Shown here: one piece after another, positions 6,413 to 13,805 of the stretch
Numbering within the stretch: the first letter of the stretch is position 1
Layout of the letters: the number at the start of each line of letters is the position of its first letter
Assembly: GCA_001794525.1 (NCBI GenBank)
Contig: MGJZ01000025.1
Location: forward strand, 14,805-49,967
Direction of reading: 5' to 3'
DNA: 35,163 nucleotides
Source: Candidatus Yanofskybacteria bacterium RIFCSPHIGHO2_02_FULL_50_12
Lineage (GTDB): Bacteria > Patescibacteriota > Minisyncoccia > 2-02-FULL-40-12 > GWA2-44-9
The notes under the pieces: generated by a model
Database searches by the model: none
What the model saw: the letters and a program-made list of their open reading frames with translations, nothing else
What the model was told of the DNA's origin: nothing
Made by a program: the position numbers and the translations under genes

Positions 6413-8377
6413 CTAGAGCGTAGTGCGGGGGTTGACGTCGATCATCCAGGAGGAGGGGACGAAACGGAGAATCGTCCGGAGAAAGTTGCCATCAAGCGAC
6501 GGCACCGGTTCGATACTTGGAATGATTTTCAAGACGATCGTGGCGACATAGAGGCCTTTTTCTTTTCTGATGAAAGCGGGCGAGCTTTCGCTGATATGAA
6601 TCCGGTCGCGCATCTGGAGATGGATCGCCGCCATTTTAAGCTTTTCGACCAGGCCGCGGCATTCCGCGACGGCCCGGCCTGACTGCGTGTGAGAAAACGA
6701 AAGCTTCACCAGGTGGGAATAGGGCGGATATTTAAATGCTTCGCGAAGCTGGAGTTCGTCGCCGTACAATTTGTCATAACGGTGCTCGGCTACGGTCGGA
6801 AGAATTTCTTTGTGATGGTAGGTTTGAGCGTCGATTAACTCCGGTTCGAAATCGGCCAGTTTCTCAAGCTGGTGCCATAGATGCTCCGAAGTCTGAAAGT
6901 CGGTACCGATGGTCAAAGCGTCGAATTGAGGGATGACGATGTAGTCGAATCTTTCCTCGAAGATGTAGCTGAATATCTTCTGAGTTGCGATGAGAATCAC
7001 CGCCGTGGGAATGGCACCGGGTTCAAGCGGCTTATTCAGTGCGTCAATCACTTCCTGCTCCTCGGTCTCGTTTTTCACGACATCACTGTCGAGGATCAGC
7101 ATTTTAGCGGTCGGCAATTCGCCGTACTCCATCATTTTACGCAGGACTTCATATATTTTTTGGCTTCCCGCCGGGCCAGTGGGTTTGATTTGAGAGCTAT
7201 GACAATTGGCGCAAAATTTCGGATAGGATCTGGAAATATCACAGCGATGGCAAAGGAGCACCAACTCGATCGCCTGATGGATGCGCATAGGCACATCGCA
7301 ATTCGGGCATTTAAACGAATGGCCGCACCGCTCACACAGAAGAATACCGGCGTAGCCGCGTCGCGCGGATACGACCAGGATCCGTTTCCGTTCATGCACA
7401 GCATGGTAGAGACGCTTCCGAACTTCGGCCGCGAAGAGATTTACGAAGTGCTGTTTGATTTCAGCAATCATGTCGACCACATTCACGGAGATGCGCCAAG
7501 GCTTTATGAGATCCCGATATTCGGCGAGCTGGCCAAGGTTACGCGCGTGATAAGCGGCAACGCCGAGCGTATTGGATACGAATAGCGGCTGGGCGCCATG
7601 CAGTCCCGCGATCATTTCCGCCAGTTCCGGCGCGCGATATTTCGGACTTAAATCTGATTTGTAGAATTCATGGAGCGGATCGATGACTACGAGCAGCTGC
7701 AGCTTTGAAAAAGGGAGGAATAAGGCTTGGCGCGTGCCGATGACAATCAGCGGCGCAGTCTCGGCCGCTTCCGTCCAGATGGCATGAGCGTCTTGATTTG
7801 AAATCTGAGAATGCAGGATGCGCGCCTGCGGAATTTTTTCGGCAAAATGGCGGATATATGCTACCTCGGGAACCATGATTAGCACTTGTCCTTTCACCTG
7901 CTCGATCCGCTTCAGGATGTGTTTGGCGGCCTCTTTGGCTCGACACACGAGCCACTCGGGCTTTTTGTGGCGTTCGTCGGAGACTGCATTAAGCCGGATC
8001 GATACAGGATATTTTTTCTTCAAAAAAAACGGCGGCAGAACGGTCTTGAGCGCTAGTCCCAGCGGCGAAGCGTACGTGTTTGCCAGCCACAAGGCTGTTT
8101 TAAACTGTGCTTCACTTACGAGCGGCACCTCCGAAATAACCGCCCCGATTTTTTTGAGCTGAAAACTGGACTTTTTGAGGTTTATCTTCTGATATTCGAC
8201 CGGATGAGATCCTATGACCACTGCTTCGGCCTTGCGATTTTGTATTGAAATCTCAACAACCGCTCCTTTTACCAAGCGCCGATTATGGTAATAGCTTAGG
8301 ATTTGCGGCACATTAGGCGGCAAAACGACTAGTGGGATAACTTCAACAACGAATAGGTTTTTGTCGCTCACAGGCAT
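6413..8377 (-). CDS. priA: PriA-family primosomal protein lacking helicase motifs
   Basis: 654 aa. Overall PriA architecture: N-terminal DNA-binding part (1-110), degenerate helicase lobes, the zinc module with all eight cysteines (348, 351, 357, 360, 376, 379, 389, 392) and a C-terminal domain ending in the typical WMIDVNP. The ATPase is lost: no GxGKT where Walker A should be (about 142-150), DPLHE (233-237) instead of DEEH, SNTLG (268-272) instead of SATP, and no QxxGRAGR in motif VI. IVIGTRQALF (211-220) still marks the fold. It probably works as a structural restart or loading factor. The frame is intact, so this is a lineage change and not a pseudogene. Confidence 0.9.
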   Translation of the reverse strand: MPVSDKNLFVVEVIPLVVLPPNVPQILSYYHNRRLVKGAVVEISIQNRKAEAVVIGSHPVEYQKINLKKSSFQLKKIGAVISEVPLVSEAQFKTALWLANTYASPLGLALKTVLPPFFLKKKYPVSIRLNAVSDERHKKPEWLVCRAKEAAKHILKRIEQVKGQVLIMVPEVAYIRHFAEKIPQARILHSQISNQDAHAIWTEAAETAPLIVIGTRQALFLPFSKLQLLVVIDPLHEFYKSDLSPKYRAPELAEMIAGLHGAQPLFVSNTLGVAAYHARNLGQLAEYRDLIKPWRISVNVVDMIAEIKQHFVNLFAAEVRKRLYHAVHERKRILVVSARRGYAGILLCERCGHSFKCPNCDVPMRIHQAIELVLLCHRCDISRSYPKFCANCHSSQIKPTGPAGSQKIYEVLRKMMEYGELPTAKMLILDSDVVKNETEEQEVIDALNKPLEPGAIPTAVILIATQKIFSYIFEERFDYIVIPQFDALTIGTDFQTSEHLWHQLEKLADFEPELIDAQTYHHKEILPTVAEHRYDKLYGDELQLREAFKYPPYSHLVKLSFSHTQSGRAVAECRGLVEKLKMAAIHLQMRDRIHISESSPAFIRKEKGLYVATIVLKIIPSIEPVPSLDGNFLRTILRFVPSSWMIDVNPRTTL

Positions 8378-8397
8378 ATGGCTAGAATATAGAATTT

Positions 8398-8406
8398 TGC
8401 TATACT
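8398..8406 (+). promoter_or_regulatory. Extended -10 promoter of gltX, leaderless
   Basis: TGCTATACT (8398-8406) without a good -35. ATG 8413 follows 6 nt later, so the transcript should begin at the start codon. There is no Shine-Dalgarno. Confidence 0.65.
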
Positions 8407-8412
8407 TTCAAT

Positions 8413-9762
8413 ATGTCTGTCAAAGTACGCATTGCACCCAGCCCGACCGGTTTTTTGCATGTCGGTACCGGTCAATCAGCGCTTTATAATTGGCTTTTCG
8501 CTCGCAAAAACGGCGGAACGTTCCAGCTTCGCATTGAAGATACCGATCGAGAGCGCTCGACTAAGGAATACGAGCAGAGTATTTTTGACGCGCTGGCCTG
8601 GCTTGGGCTGACGCCTGACGGGGAAATTTCTCGCCAAAGCGAACACGCGGGCCAATATCGGAGTGCTTTGGAGGAGCTTCTTGCTGAGGGGAAGGCATTT
8701 TATTGCCGCCATACTCAAGAGGAATTAGAAGCGGAACGGAAGAATCAAGAATCAAAAAAAGAGCCTCCGAGGCATTTATGCGATCATAAGAATAGTCGAG
8801 AAGAAGAATCGGGCATCATTCGCCTTGCTGTCAAGGAAGATGATCGTATAATTAAATTCGACGATATCATACGTGGACCGATTGAATTCCAAGCTTCATT
8901 GCTGGGCGATTTTTCAATCGCCAAGTCGCTTGATGAGGCGCTGTACAACTTCGCGGTAGTTATGGATGACGCGGACATGAGGATCACTCATGTAATTCGC
9001 GGCGAGGATCATATTTCGAATACCCCAAAACAAATTCTCATATACGAAGCGCTTGGCTTGCCGATTCCGCATTTCGCGCATTTGCCGCTTATTCTCGCGT
9101 CTGACAGATCCAAGCTCTCAAAACGTCATGGAGCAGTAGCGGTCGTTGATTATAAAAAAGATTATCTCCCAGAAGCTCTAAGCAACTTTTTAGGCAGTAT
9201 CGGATATACCTTCAGTAAAGAGATTCTGACCAAAGAGGAGATGATCAGTGAATTTGATTTGTCGAAAGTCCACAAATCAGGTGCAGTCTTTGATGTCAAA
9301 AAGCTCAATTGGATTAACGCACAGTACATCAGACGCTTATCAGCCTCGGAGTTTAAGGGTTTAACCGGTTTAAAAGTTTCAGATGAGGCGGTGCTGTTGA
9401 TTACCGAGCGTCTGGAAAAATTAAGCGATGCCTCAGAGTTTTCGTATTTGTGGTCAGAACCAGAATATCCTAAAGAACTGCTCCTGTGGAAAACTTCTTC
9501 ATCTGAAGAAGTTAAACAATCATTAGAGAAATCATTGAAATTCTTGGAACCCCTGGAATGGGGGAGAGAGGCTATGGTTGCTGGGTTAGGGCATTTAAGC
9601 AACGAGGCAGGTGGGAAAGGGCCAGTGTTCTGGCCGCTGCGTGTAGCGTTGTCCGGCAAGGATAAATCGCCCGACCCAATTGATATTGCGCTAGCCATTG
9701 GGAAAGAAGAAACTATCAAACGAGTTCAAAAGGCGGTTAATCAACTAGATGAGCAAGATTAA
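8413..9762 (+). CDS. gltX: Glutamyl-tRNA synthetase
   Basis: 449 aa, class I aminoacyl-tRNA synthetase charging tRNA-Glu (and possibly tRNA-Gln if the lineage uses GatCAB, which is not in the window). Signature 1 is HVGT (16-19) in APSPTGFLHVGTG. Signature 2 is KLSKR (234-238). FQLRIEDTDRERS (37-49) and the VIRGEDHISNTPKQ segment (194-207) are typical GluRS. The anticodon-binding C-terminus is present but compact. The start is supported by the extended -10 six nt upstream. Its last 14 nt overlap the next gene, so the two form an operon. Confidence 0.96.
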   Translation: MSVKVRIAPSPTGFLHVGTGQSALYNWLFARKNGGTFQLRIEDTDRERSTKEYEQSIFDALAWLGLTPDGEISRQSEHAGQYRSALEELLAEGKAFYCRHTQEELEAERKNQESKKEPPRHLCDHKNSREEESGIIRLAVKEDDRIIKFDDIIRGPIEFQASLLGDFSIAKSLDEALYNFAVVMDDADMRITHVIRGEDHISNTPKQILIYEALGLPIPHFAHLPLILASDRSKLSKRHGAVAVVDYKKDYLPEALSNFLGSIGYTFSKEILTKEEMISEFDLSKVHKSGAVFDVKKLNWINAQYIRRLSASEFKGLTGLKVSDEAVLLITERLEKLSDASEFSYLWSEPEYPKELLLWKTSSSEEVKQSLEKSLKFLEPLEWGREAMVAGLGHLSNEAGGKGPVFWPLRVALSGKDKSPDPIDIALAIGKEETIKRVQKAVNQLDEQD

Positions 9763-11026
9763 ATTTTTAATTTTTATCTTTTGCTTATTGTCGTTTTCTT
9801 CAGTTTCTGCAAATCCTGACCGTAATTCAGAAATTGAGGAAGAAGTCTCAATCGGCGGCCAAGACGTATCACAATTGAAGTCTGAGATTGATCGGCTTGA
9901 GCAGGAAATCCAGCGTCTGCAGCAAGAGCAAGATCAATATCGAAAAAACATCTCCGGCACGCAGGCGCAAGCCAAGAGCCTTCAAAATGAGATCAATAAT
10001 CTGACCAACCAAGTCAAATACCTGGAAAATCAAGTGAATTTAACGAGCTTCAGTATCAATAAAACTTCCACTGAGATAAGCGAAGCAGAAAAAGAAATTT
10101 ATGATACTCAAGAACATATCGATGTTCAAAAAAAGGCGGTCGCCCGAGCGATTCTATTTTTAGATCGTCAGGACAATGAAACATTACTGGTCTCATTGTT
10201 AAAAAATGAAAATATATCTGATTTCCTGCGCCAAGAACAATATGCCAATTCATTAAATGCCAGTCTGGTGGATCTGATTGAGGATCTTAAAAGTTCAAAG
10301 AATGAGCTGGAAAGATACCGAAGTCGTCTTGAATCAAAAAAGGGTGATCTAGAAAATTTGAAACAGCGACAGAGTCAGGAGAAGCACGCTGTAAGTCTGG
10401 TACGAGCTGAAACATCCAGCATTTTAAAAACGACCAAAGGTAAAGAGGCTGAATATCAAAAGATGCTCAATGCTTCTGAAGAATTAGAACGAGCGATCAA
10501 CTTAGAGGTCTTCAAGCTTGAAGATCAGTTACGGCGCACCTTAGATCCAACCAGTGTACCTTCGGGTAGACTTTTAGACTGGCCGGTACGCGGAAATATC
10601 AGCCAAAAGTATGGTTGTCTTGAAACAAACTGGGCACGTCGTTATTATCCCGATTGCAACAAAAATAAAGGCGGATTCCATAATGGTTTAGATATTGCCG
10701 CGCCCTATGGTACACCTTTGCGTGCGGCAGATGATGGTAAAGTGATTGCGGTCGGGAAAGCTCCAGCGGCTTATGGCATTTGGCTTGCTATCGAACATTC
10801 ACATGGTCTTGTAACCGCCTATACTCATATGTCGGTCCGAGCGCTCAATGTAGGCCAAAAAGTAAAAAGAGGAGACATAGTCGGGGATATCGGTAGTACA
10901 GGTTTTTCGAACGGCAGCCATATCCACTTCATGGTCTACGCACCCAAGACGTTCACTATAAAAAATAGTAGTGTTTCTGGAACTTTACCAATTGGCGCCA
11001 CGCTTAACCCACTAGATTTTTTGTAA
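9749..11026 (+). CDS. EnvC/NlpD-type murein hydrolase activator, M23 domain
   Basis: 425 aa. Signal peptide at 1-21 (KFLIFIFCLLSFSSVSA), two long coiled-coil blocks (about 38-130 and 185-260, heptads rich in Glu, Gln, Leu), then a C-terminal M23/LytM domain from about 280. The metal ligands appear intact: HNGLD, AYTHMS and HIHF, so it may be an active endopeptidase and not only an activator. Two cysteines in the domain's N-terminal loop (GCLETNW and DCNKN) may form a disulfide. Role: cell wall remodelling at division, outside the membrane. The start ATG overlaps the end of gltX by 14 nt with no ribosome binding site, suggesting coupled translation. Confidence 0.9.
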   Translation: MSKIKFLIFIFCLLSFSSVSANPDRNSEIEEEVSIGGQDVSQLKSEIDRLEQEIQRLQQEQDQYRKNISGTQAQAKSLQNEINNLTNQVKYLENQVNLTSFSINKTSTEISEAEKEIYDTQEHIDVQKKAVARAILFLDRQDNETLLVSLLKNENISDFLRQEQYANSLNASLVDLIEDLKSSKNELERYRSRLESKKGDLENLKQRQSQEKHAVSLVRAETSSILKTTKGKEAEYQKMLNASEELERAINLEVFKLEDQLRRTLDPTSVPSGRLLDWPVRGNISQKYGCLETNWARRYYPDCNKNKGGFHNGLDIAAPYGTPLRAADDGKVIAVGKAPAAYGIWLAIEHSHGLVTAYTHMSVRALNVGQKVKRGDIVGDIGSTGFSNGSHIHFMVYAPKTFTIKNSSVSGTLPIGATLNPLDFL

Positions 11027-11051
11027 TTTTAGTTAGACGCATTTTATTAAA

Positions 11052-12296
11052 ATGATTCGGATAGTCATATTAGGCGGGGGATTCGGCGGTGTACGATGTG
11101 CTCTTGATCTTGAACGGTCGCTTGGAAGCGAAGCTTCAATCACCCTCATCGATCGGAACGGCTATCATCTTTTCACGCCAGCACTCTATGAAGTTGCCGC
11201 GGCGTGTCAAACTGCTGCTGACCCCTTTGCACTAGAACTCCGCAAAACAGTCGCGATTCCGTATGGGGAAATATTTACCGACAGTTCAATCGAATTGATC
11301 CAAGCCCAGATCGCCAGCGCCGACATGGATCAAAAACATGTCGCTCTAGACAGCGGCGCGCGGATTGACTTTGACTATCTGGTACTGGCGCTTGGCAGTC
11401 AAGTCGCTGATTTCGGTATTCCCGGTGTCTACGAATATGCGCATCAATTCAAAACCACTGATGACGGGGTGGCGGTCAATCAAAAGCTCGAGGCTCTTTT
11501 TTCAGGCGCGGCCGGCGGGACAGTGCCGTTGCCGATCAAAATTCTGGTTATCGGCGCTGGTTTTGCGGGCGTGGAGTTAGCCGCCGAATTAGTCTCATGT
11601 TCTCGAGTTCTGCAAGCCGAGTATGATTTGCCCAAACGATCCTTCTCGGTCTCGCTCTTTGAAGCAGGTCCGCATATTCTACCCATGATTGAAGAAAAAG
11701 AGCGGAGAGAGATTGGAAAACGGCTCACGCACTTAGGCGTAATTATCATGGAAAATTCAGTGATCGAGGCGGTCTATAGCGATGCGGTCAAATTAAAGAC
11801 CGGCCAAACTATTTCTGGTAACGCGGTAATCTGGACGGCCGGCGTACAAGCGAATAAACTCGCCGCTGCTATACACGGTTTAATTCTTACTCCGCGAGGC
11901 AAAGTAATTGTGGATGAATATCTTCGCGTAAAGAACGGGGATATGGTATTCGCGCTCGGAGACATCGCCGAACAGATTGATCCGAAAACACAGAAACCGG
12001 TGCCCGGCTTGGCCTATGTCGCGCAAGCGCAGGGGAGTGTGGTTGCTCATAATATCCGGTCGCACATGCGCGGTAAAAAGCTCAAAGCACATATCCCTGA
12101 ATATCGATCCTGGATCGCGCCTTTAGGCGGCAAGTTTGCAATGGCTCATATCGGAAACACGGCAACGGTATCCGGCCGCATGGGTTGGCTGGTGAGAAAT
12201 CTAGTGGATCTTCGATATTTCCTGTCGGTCTTACCGGTCGGGAAAGCGTTGAATTTGTTCCGAAAAGATATTATGCTATTTTCAAAGAATGATTAG
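11052..12296 (+). CDS. ndh: Type II NADH dehydrogenase (NDH-2 family)
   Basis: 414 aa. Two Rossmann folds: an FAD-binding GGGFGG at 8-13 with acidic LIDRN at 32-36, and an NADH-binding VIGAGFAGVELA around residues 165-176. The late FAD motif is MVFALGDIAE. A C-terminal amphipathic stretch (LVRNLVDLRYFLSVLPVG) fits the membrane anchor of NDH-2. It oxidises NADH and passes electrons to a quinone or another acceptor without pumping protons. No other respiratory gene is in the window. It is followed by a small membrane peptide overlapping its stop by 8 nt. Confidence 0.85.
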   Translation: MIRIVILGGGFGGVRCALDLERSLGSEASITLIDRNGYHLFTPALYEVAAACQTAADPFALELRKTVAIPYGEIFTDSSIELIQAQIASADMDQKHVALDSGARIDFDYLVLALGSQVADFGIPGVYEYAHQFKTTDDGVAVNQKLEALFSGAAGGTVPLPIKILVIGAGFAGVELAAELVSCSRVLQAEYDLPKRSFSVSLFEAGPHILPMIEEKERREIGKRLTHLGVIIMENSVIEAVYSDAVKLKTGQTISGNAVIWTAGVQANKLAAAIHGLILTPRGKVIVDEYLRVKNGDMVFALGDIAEQIDPKTQKPVPGLAYVAQAQGSVVAHNIRSHMRGKKLKAHIPEYRSWIAPLGGKFAMAHIGNTATVSGRMGWLVRNLVDLRYFLSVLPVGKALNLFRKDIMLFSKND

Positions 12297-12393
12297 TATA
12301 AAGGAAATAATTGTTTTCGTTTTGAATATTTTTCTCACGGTTCTCGCTGTGCTTACGCGGATCGTGCAGGAGATAATAAATTACATTAAGTAA
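12289..12393 (+). CDS. Possible 34-aa single-pass membrane microprotein
   Basis: ATG at 12289 overlaps the ndh stop (ATGATTAG, 12289-12296), and the frame runs to TAA 12391-12393. The product begins MISIKEIIVF, has one hydrophobic helix (IIVFVLNIFLTVLAVL) and ends in VQEIINYIK. The 8-nt overlap is the same geometry as def/fmt and wzy/GT2 in this window, which supports coupling to ndh. It could be an accessory subunit anchoring the dehydrogenase. Short length makes the call uncertain, and no homologue is recognised. Confidence 0.45.
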   Translation: MISIKEIIVFVLNIFLTVLAVLTRIVQEIINYIK

Positions 12394-13056
12394 TTAACTT
12401 CATCTTCTTCATCTTAGTTTCCCAGGCTAGGGGAGTAAGGCAGGCTAAAAGGCTCCCCTACGGGGATCGAATTTAGAACAACCCGGTCGCCTTGGCGACC
12501 GGGTTGTTCTCGTGTTTGGCCACTAGCGCGGATTCATTAAAAAATATTTTTATTGATTTCTCTTAAAAAATAACCCTACGCATTTTTTAAAAATTTTTCG
12601 CAAGAATATTCCAAGCCGCGGCCAGTGAGCTGTCCCAAGCCTTCCCGTTAAACCGATTATAAGGAATACCTATAGAGAAGATAGAGGCCCCTAGAAGGCC
12701 TTAGAACGTGCAGAGGACCCATACAGGGCCCTCTGATACCTCGATCACGTAGTATCGCATAGGTGTTATTATTATCCGATTTAAATCATTAAGGTATCCA
12801 GCACTATATTAGGTCGCATAATCTACATTGTGCGACGTACTGTATAGTTCAAAAACCACTTCCCTCAATAATTTTAAATAATCCAGTTATTTTTTTATTT
12901 TAATTATTTTATCCTAACTCTCACTCCTCTATCCCTTTGCAGTGCAGCGCAATAGTATGGAGATTTAACTATTTAAAATAAATTCCCGGCCGCTGGGATG
13001 GTTACCAGTGGCCGGCTCACCCTTCATCTGTAGCCATGAGCGTATAGTAGAAGTCG
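12394..13056. other. Gene-free region with several hairpins
   Basis: About 660 bp without a credible ORF on either strand, AT-rich in parts. Contents: a GGGGAG/CTCCCC inverted repeat (12429-12459), a 15-bp hairpin (12476-12509), a palindromic AAGGCCTT, an AGAGG-A-CCC / GGG-C-CCTCT hairpin (about 12711-12733), a GTCGCA/TGCGAC hairpin (about 12813-12836), and an 11-bp stem with one G-T pair (12986-12996 with 13005-13015). I could not match it to tmRNA, RNase P RNA, SRP RNA, 6S RNA, a T-box or a tRNA, and saw no DnaA boxes. Confidence 0.6.
12476..12509. terminator. Long hairpin, probable terminator of the gltX-ndh side
   Basis: GAACAACCCGGTCGC (12476-12490), loop CTTG, GCGACCGGGTTGTTC (12495-12509): 15 perfect base pairs. 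The 3' flank TCGTGTTT is a poor T-tract. It shares CCGGTCGCC/GGCGACCGG with the hairpin at 13763-13805. Confidence 0.55.
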
Positions 13057-13085
13057 TTGATTAAAAGATGATGAACCGCTACTAT
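13057..13085 (+). promoter_or_regulatory. Promoter of the exonuclease gene, leaderless
   Basis: TTGATT (13057-13062), 17-nt spacer, TACTAT (13080-13085). ATG 13091 is 5 nt past the -10. No Shine-Dalgarno is present. Confidence 0.5.
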
Positions 13086-13090
13086 AAGAT

Positions 13091-13765
13091 ATGCCAAAAC
13101 TTATTTTTGATATTGAAACAGTCGGGGTGGAGTTCGACTCATTGGACGATACTTCCAAAAAGTTCTTATTTTTAAGAGCAAAGGATGATCGTGAGCGAGA
13201 AGTTATTAAGGAAGAACTAGGCATCTCGCCACTCACTGGCCGCATTATTTCCATTGGCGTGCTTAATCCCGAAACCGGCAAAGGCGCGGCTTATTATCAG
13301 CAACAGAACGGCGAAACGGAGGAAACAGACGGAAACATGACTCTTGTTCCGTGCCAAGATGAGAAAGACATTTTAAGGCGATTTTGGGAAGTAGCGACTC
13401 ATTACGATCAGTTTATCACGTTTAACGGCCACTCCTTCGATGTTCCCTATCTTACCATTCGTTCCGCGGCACTTAAGGTGAAGCCTACAAAAAATCTGAT
13501 TGGGAATCGTTACTGGGATAAGCCGCATCTGGATGTCTATGATCGGCTCACAAATTTTGGCGCCGTTCGGTTCAAGCGATCTCTCCATCTCTGGTGCATG
13601 GCGTTCGGAATCAATAGCTCCAAAGGCGGTGAAGTGGATGGACCCGAAGTCGCACAATTTTTCAAGGATAAAAAGTGCCGCGAGATCGCTAAATATTGTT
13701 ATGATGATCTGGTCGCGACTAAAGAGCTCTATGACTATTGGGAAAAGTATATGTGCGCTAAATAA
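13091..13765 (+). CDS. DEDDy 3'-5' exonuclease (PolB exonuclease-like)
   Basis: 224 aa, an RNase H-like fold. Exo I is FDIET (6-10; Asp7 and Glu9), Exo II is FNGHSFDVPYL (111-121; Asp117), Exo III is YCYDDLVAT (202-210; the YxxxD pattern from Tyr202 to Asp206). These four acidic residues bind two metal ions. The size and motif spacing fit the stand-alone 'predicted 3'-5' exonuclease related to DNA polymerase B' family. A repair or RNA-processing role is possible. It converges on typA, and both share one 20-bp terminator. Confidence 0.85.
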   Translation: MPKLIFDIETVGVEFDSLDDTSKKFLFLRAKDDREREVIKEELGISPLTGRIISIGVLNPETGKGAAYYQQQNGETEETDGNMTLVPCQDEKDILRRFWEVATHYDQFITFNGHSFDVPYLTIRSAALKVKPTKNLIGNRYWDKPHLDVYDRLTNFGAVRFKRSLHLWCMAFGINSSKGGEVDGPEVAQFFKDKKCREIAKYCYDDLVATKELYDYWEKYMCAK

Positions 13766-13805
13766 ATAAATATCCGGTCGCCGTCGGCGACCGGATATTT
13801 ATTTA
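13763..13805. terminator. Shared 20-bp terminator containing both stop codons
   Basis: A perfect 20-bp inverted repeat (13763-13782 with 13786-13805) around the 3-nt loop GTC. The core is CCGGTCGCC/GGCGACCGG, flanked by AT arms that give T-rich 3' ends on both strands. The outer 3 bp of each arm are the stop codons of the exonuclease (13763-13765) and of typA (13803-13805). Confidence 0.9.

Noticed and set aside
6881..7585. 234-aa open frame antisense to priA
   Set aside because: A shadow of the priA coding frame; no recognisable domain, and the PriA zinc cysteines are on the other strand.
6413..8377. priA as a pseudogene
   Set aside because: The frame is full length with all eight zinc cysteines and the C-terminal domain conserved; only the ATPase motifs changed.
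12394..13056. Gene-free region as oriC
   Set aside because: No TTATCCACA-like DnaA boxes, and no dnaA, dnaN or rpmH nearby.
12394..13056. Gene-free region as tmRNA, RNase P RNA or SRP RNA
   Set aside because: Conserved cores (such as GAGGAAAGTCC for RNase P, or the tRNA-like ends of tmRNA) could not be found by eye.
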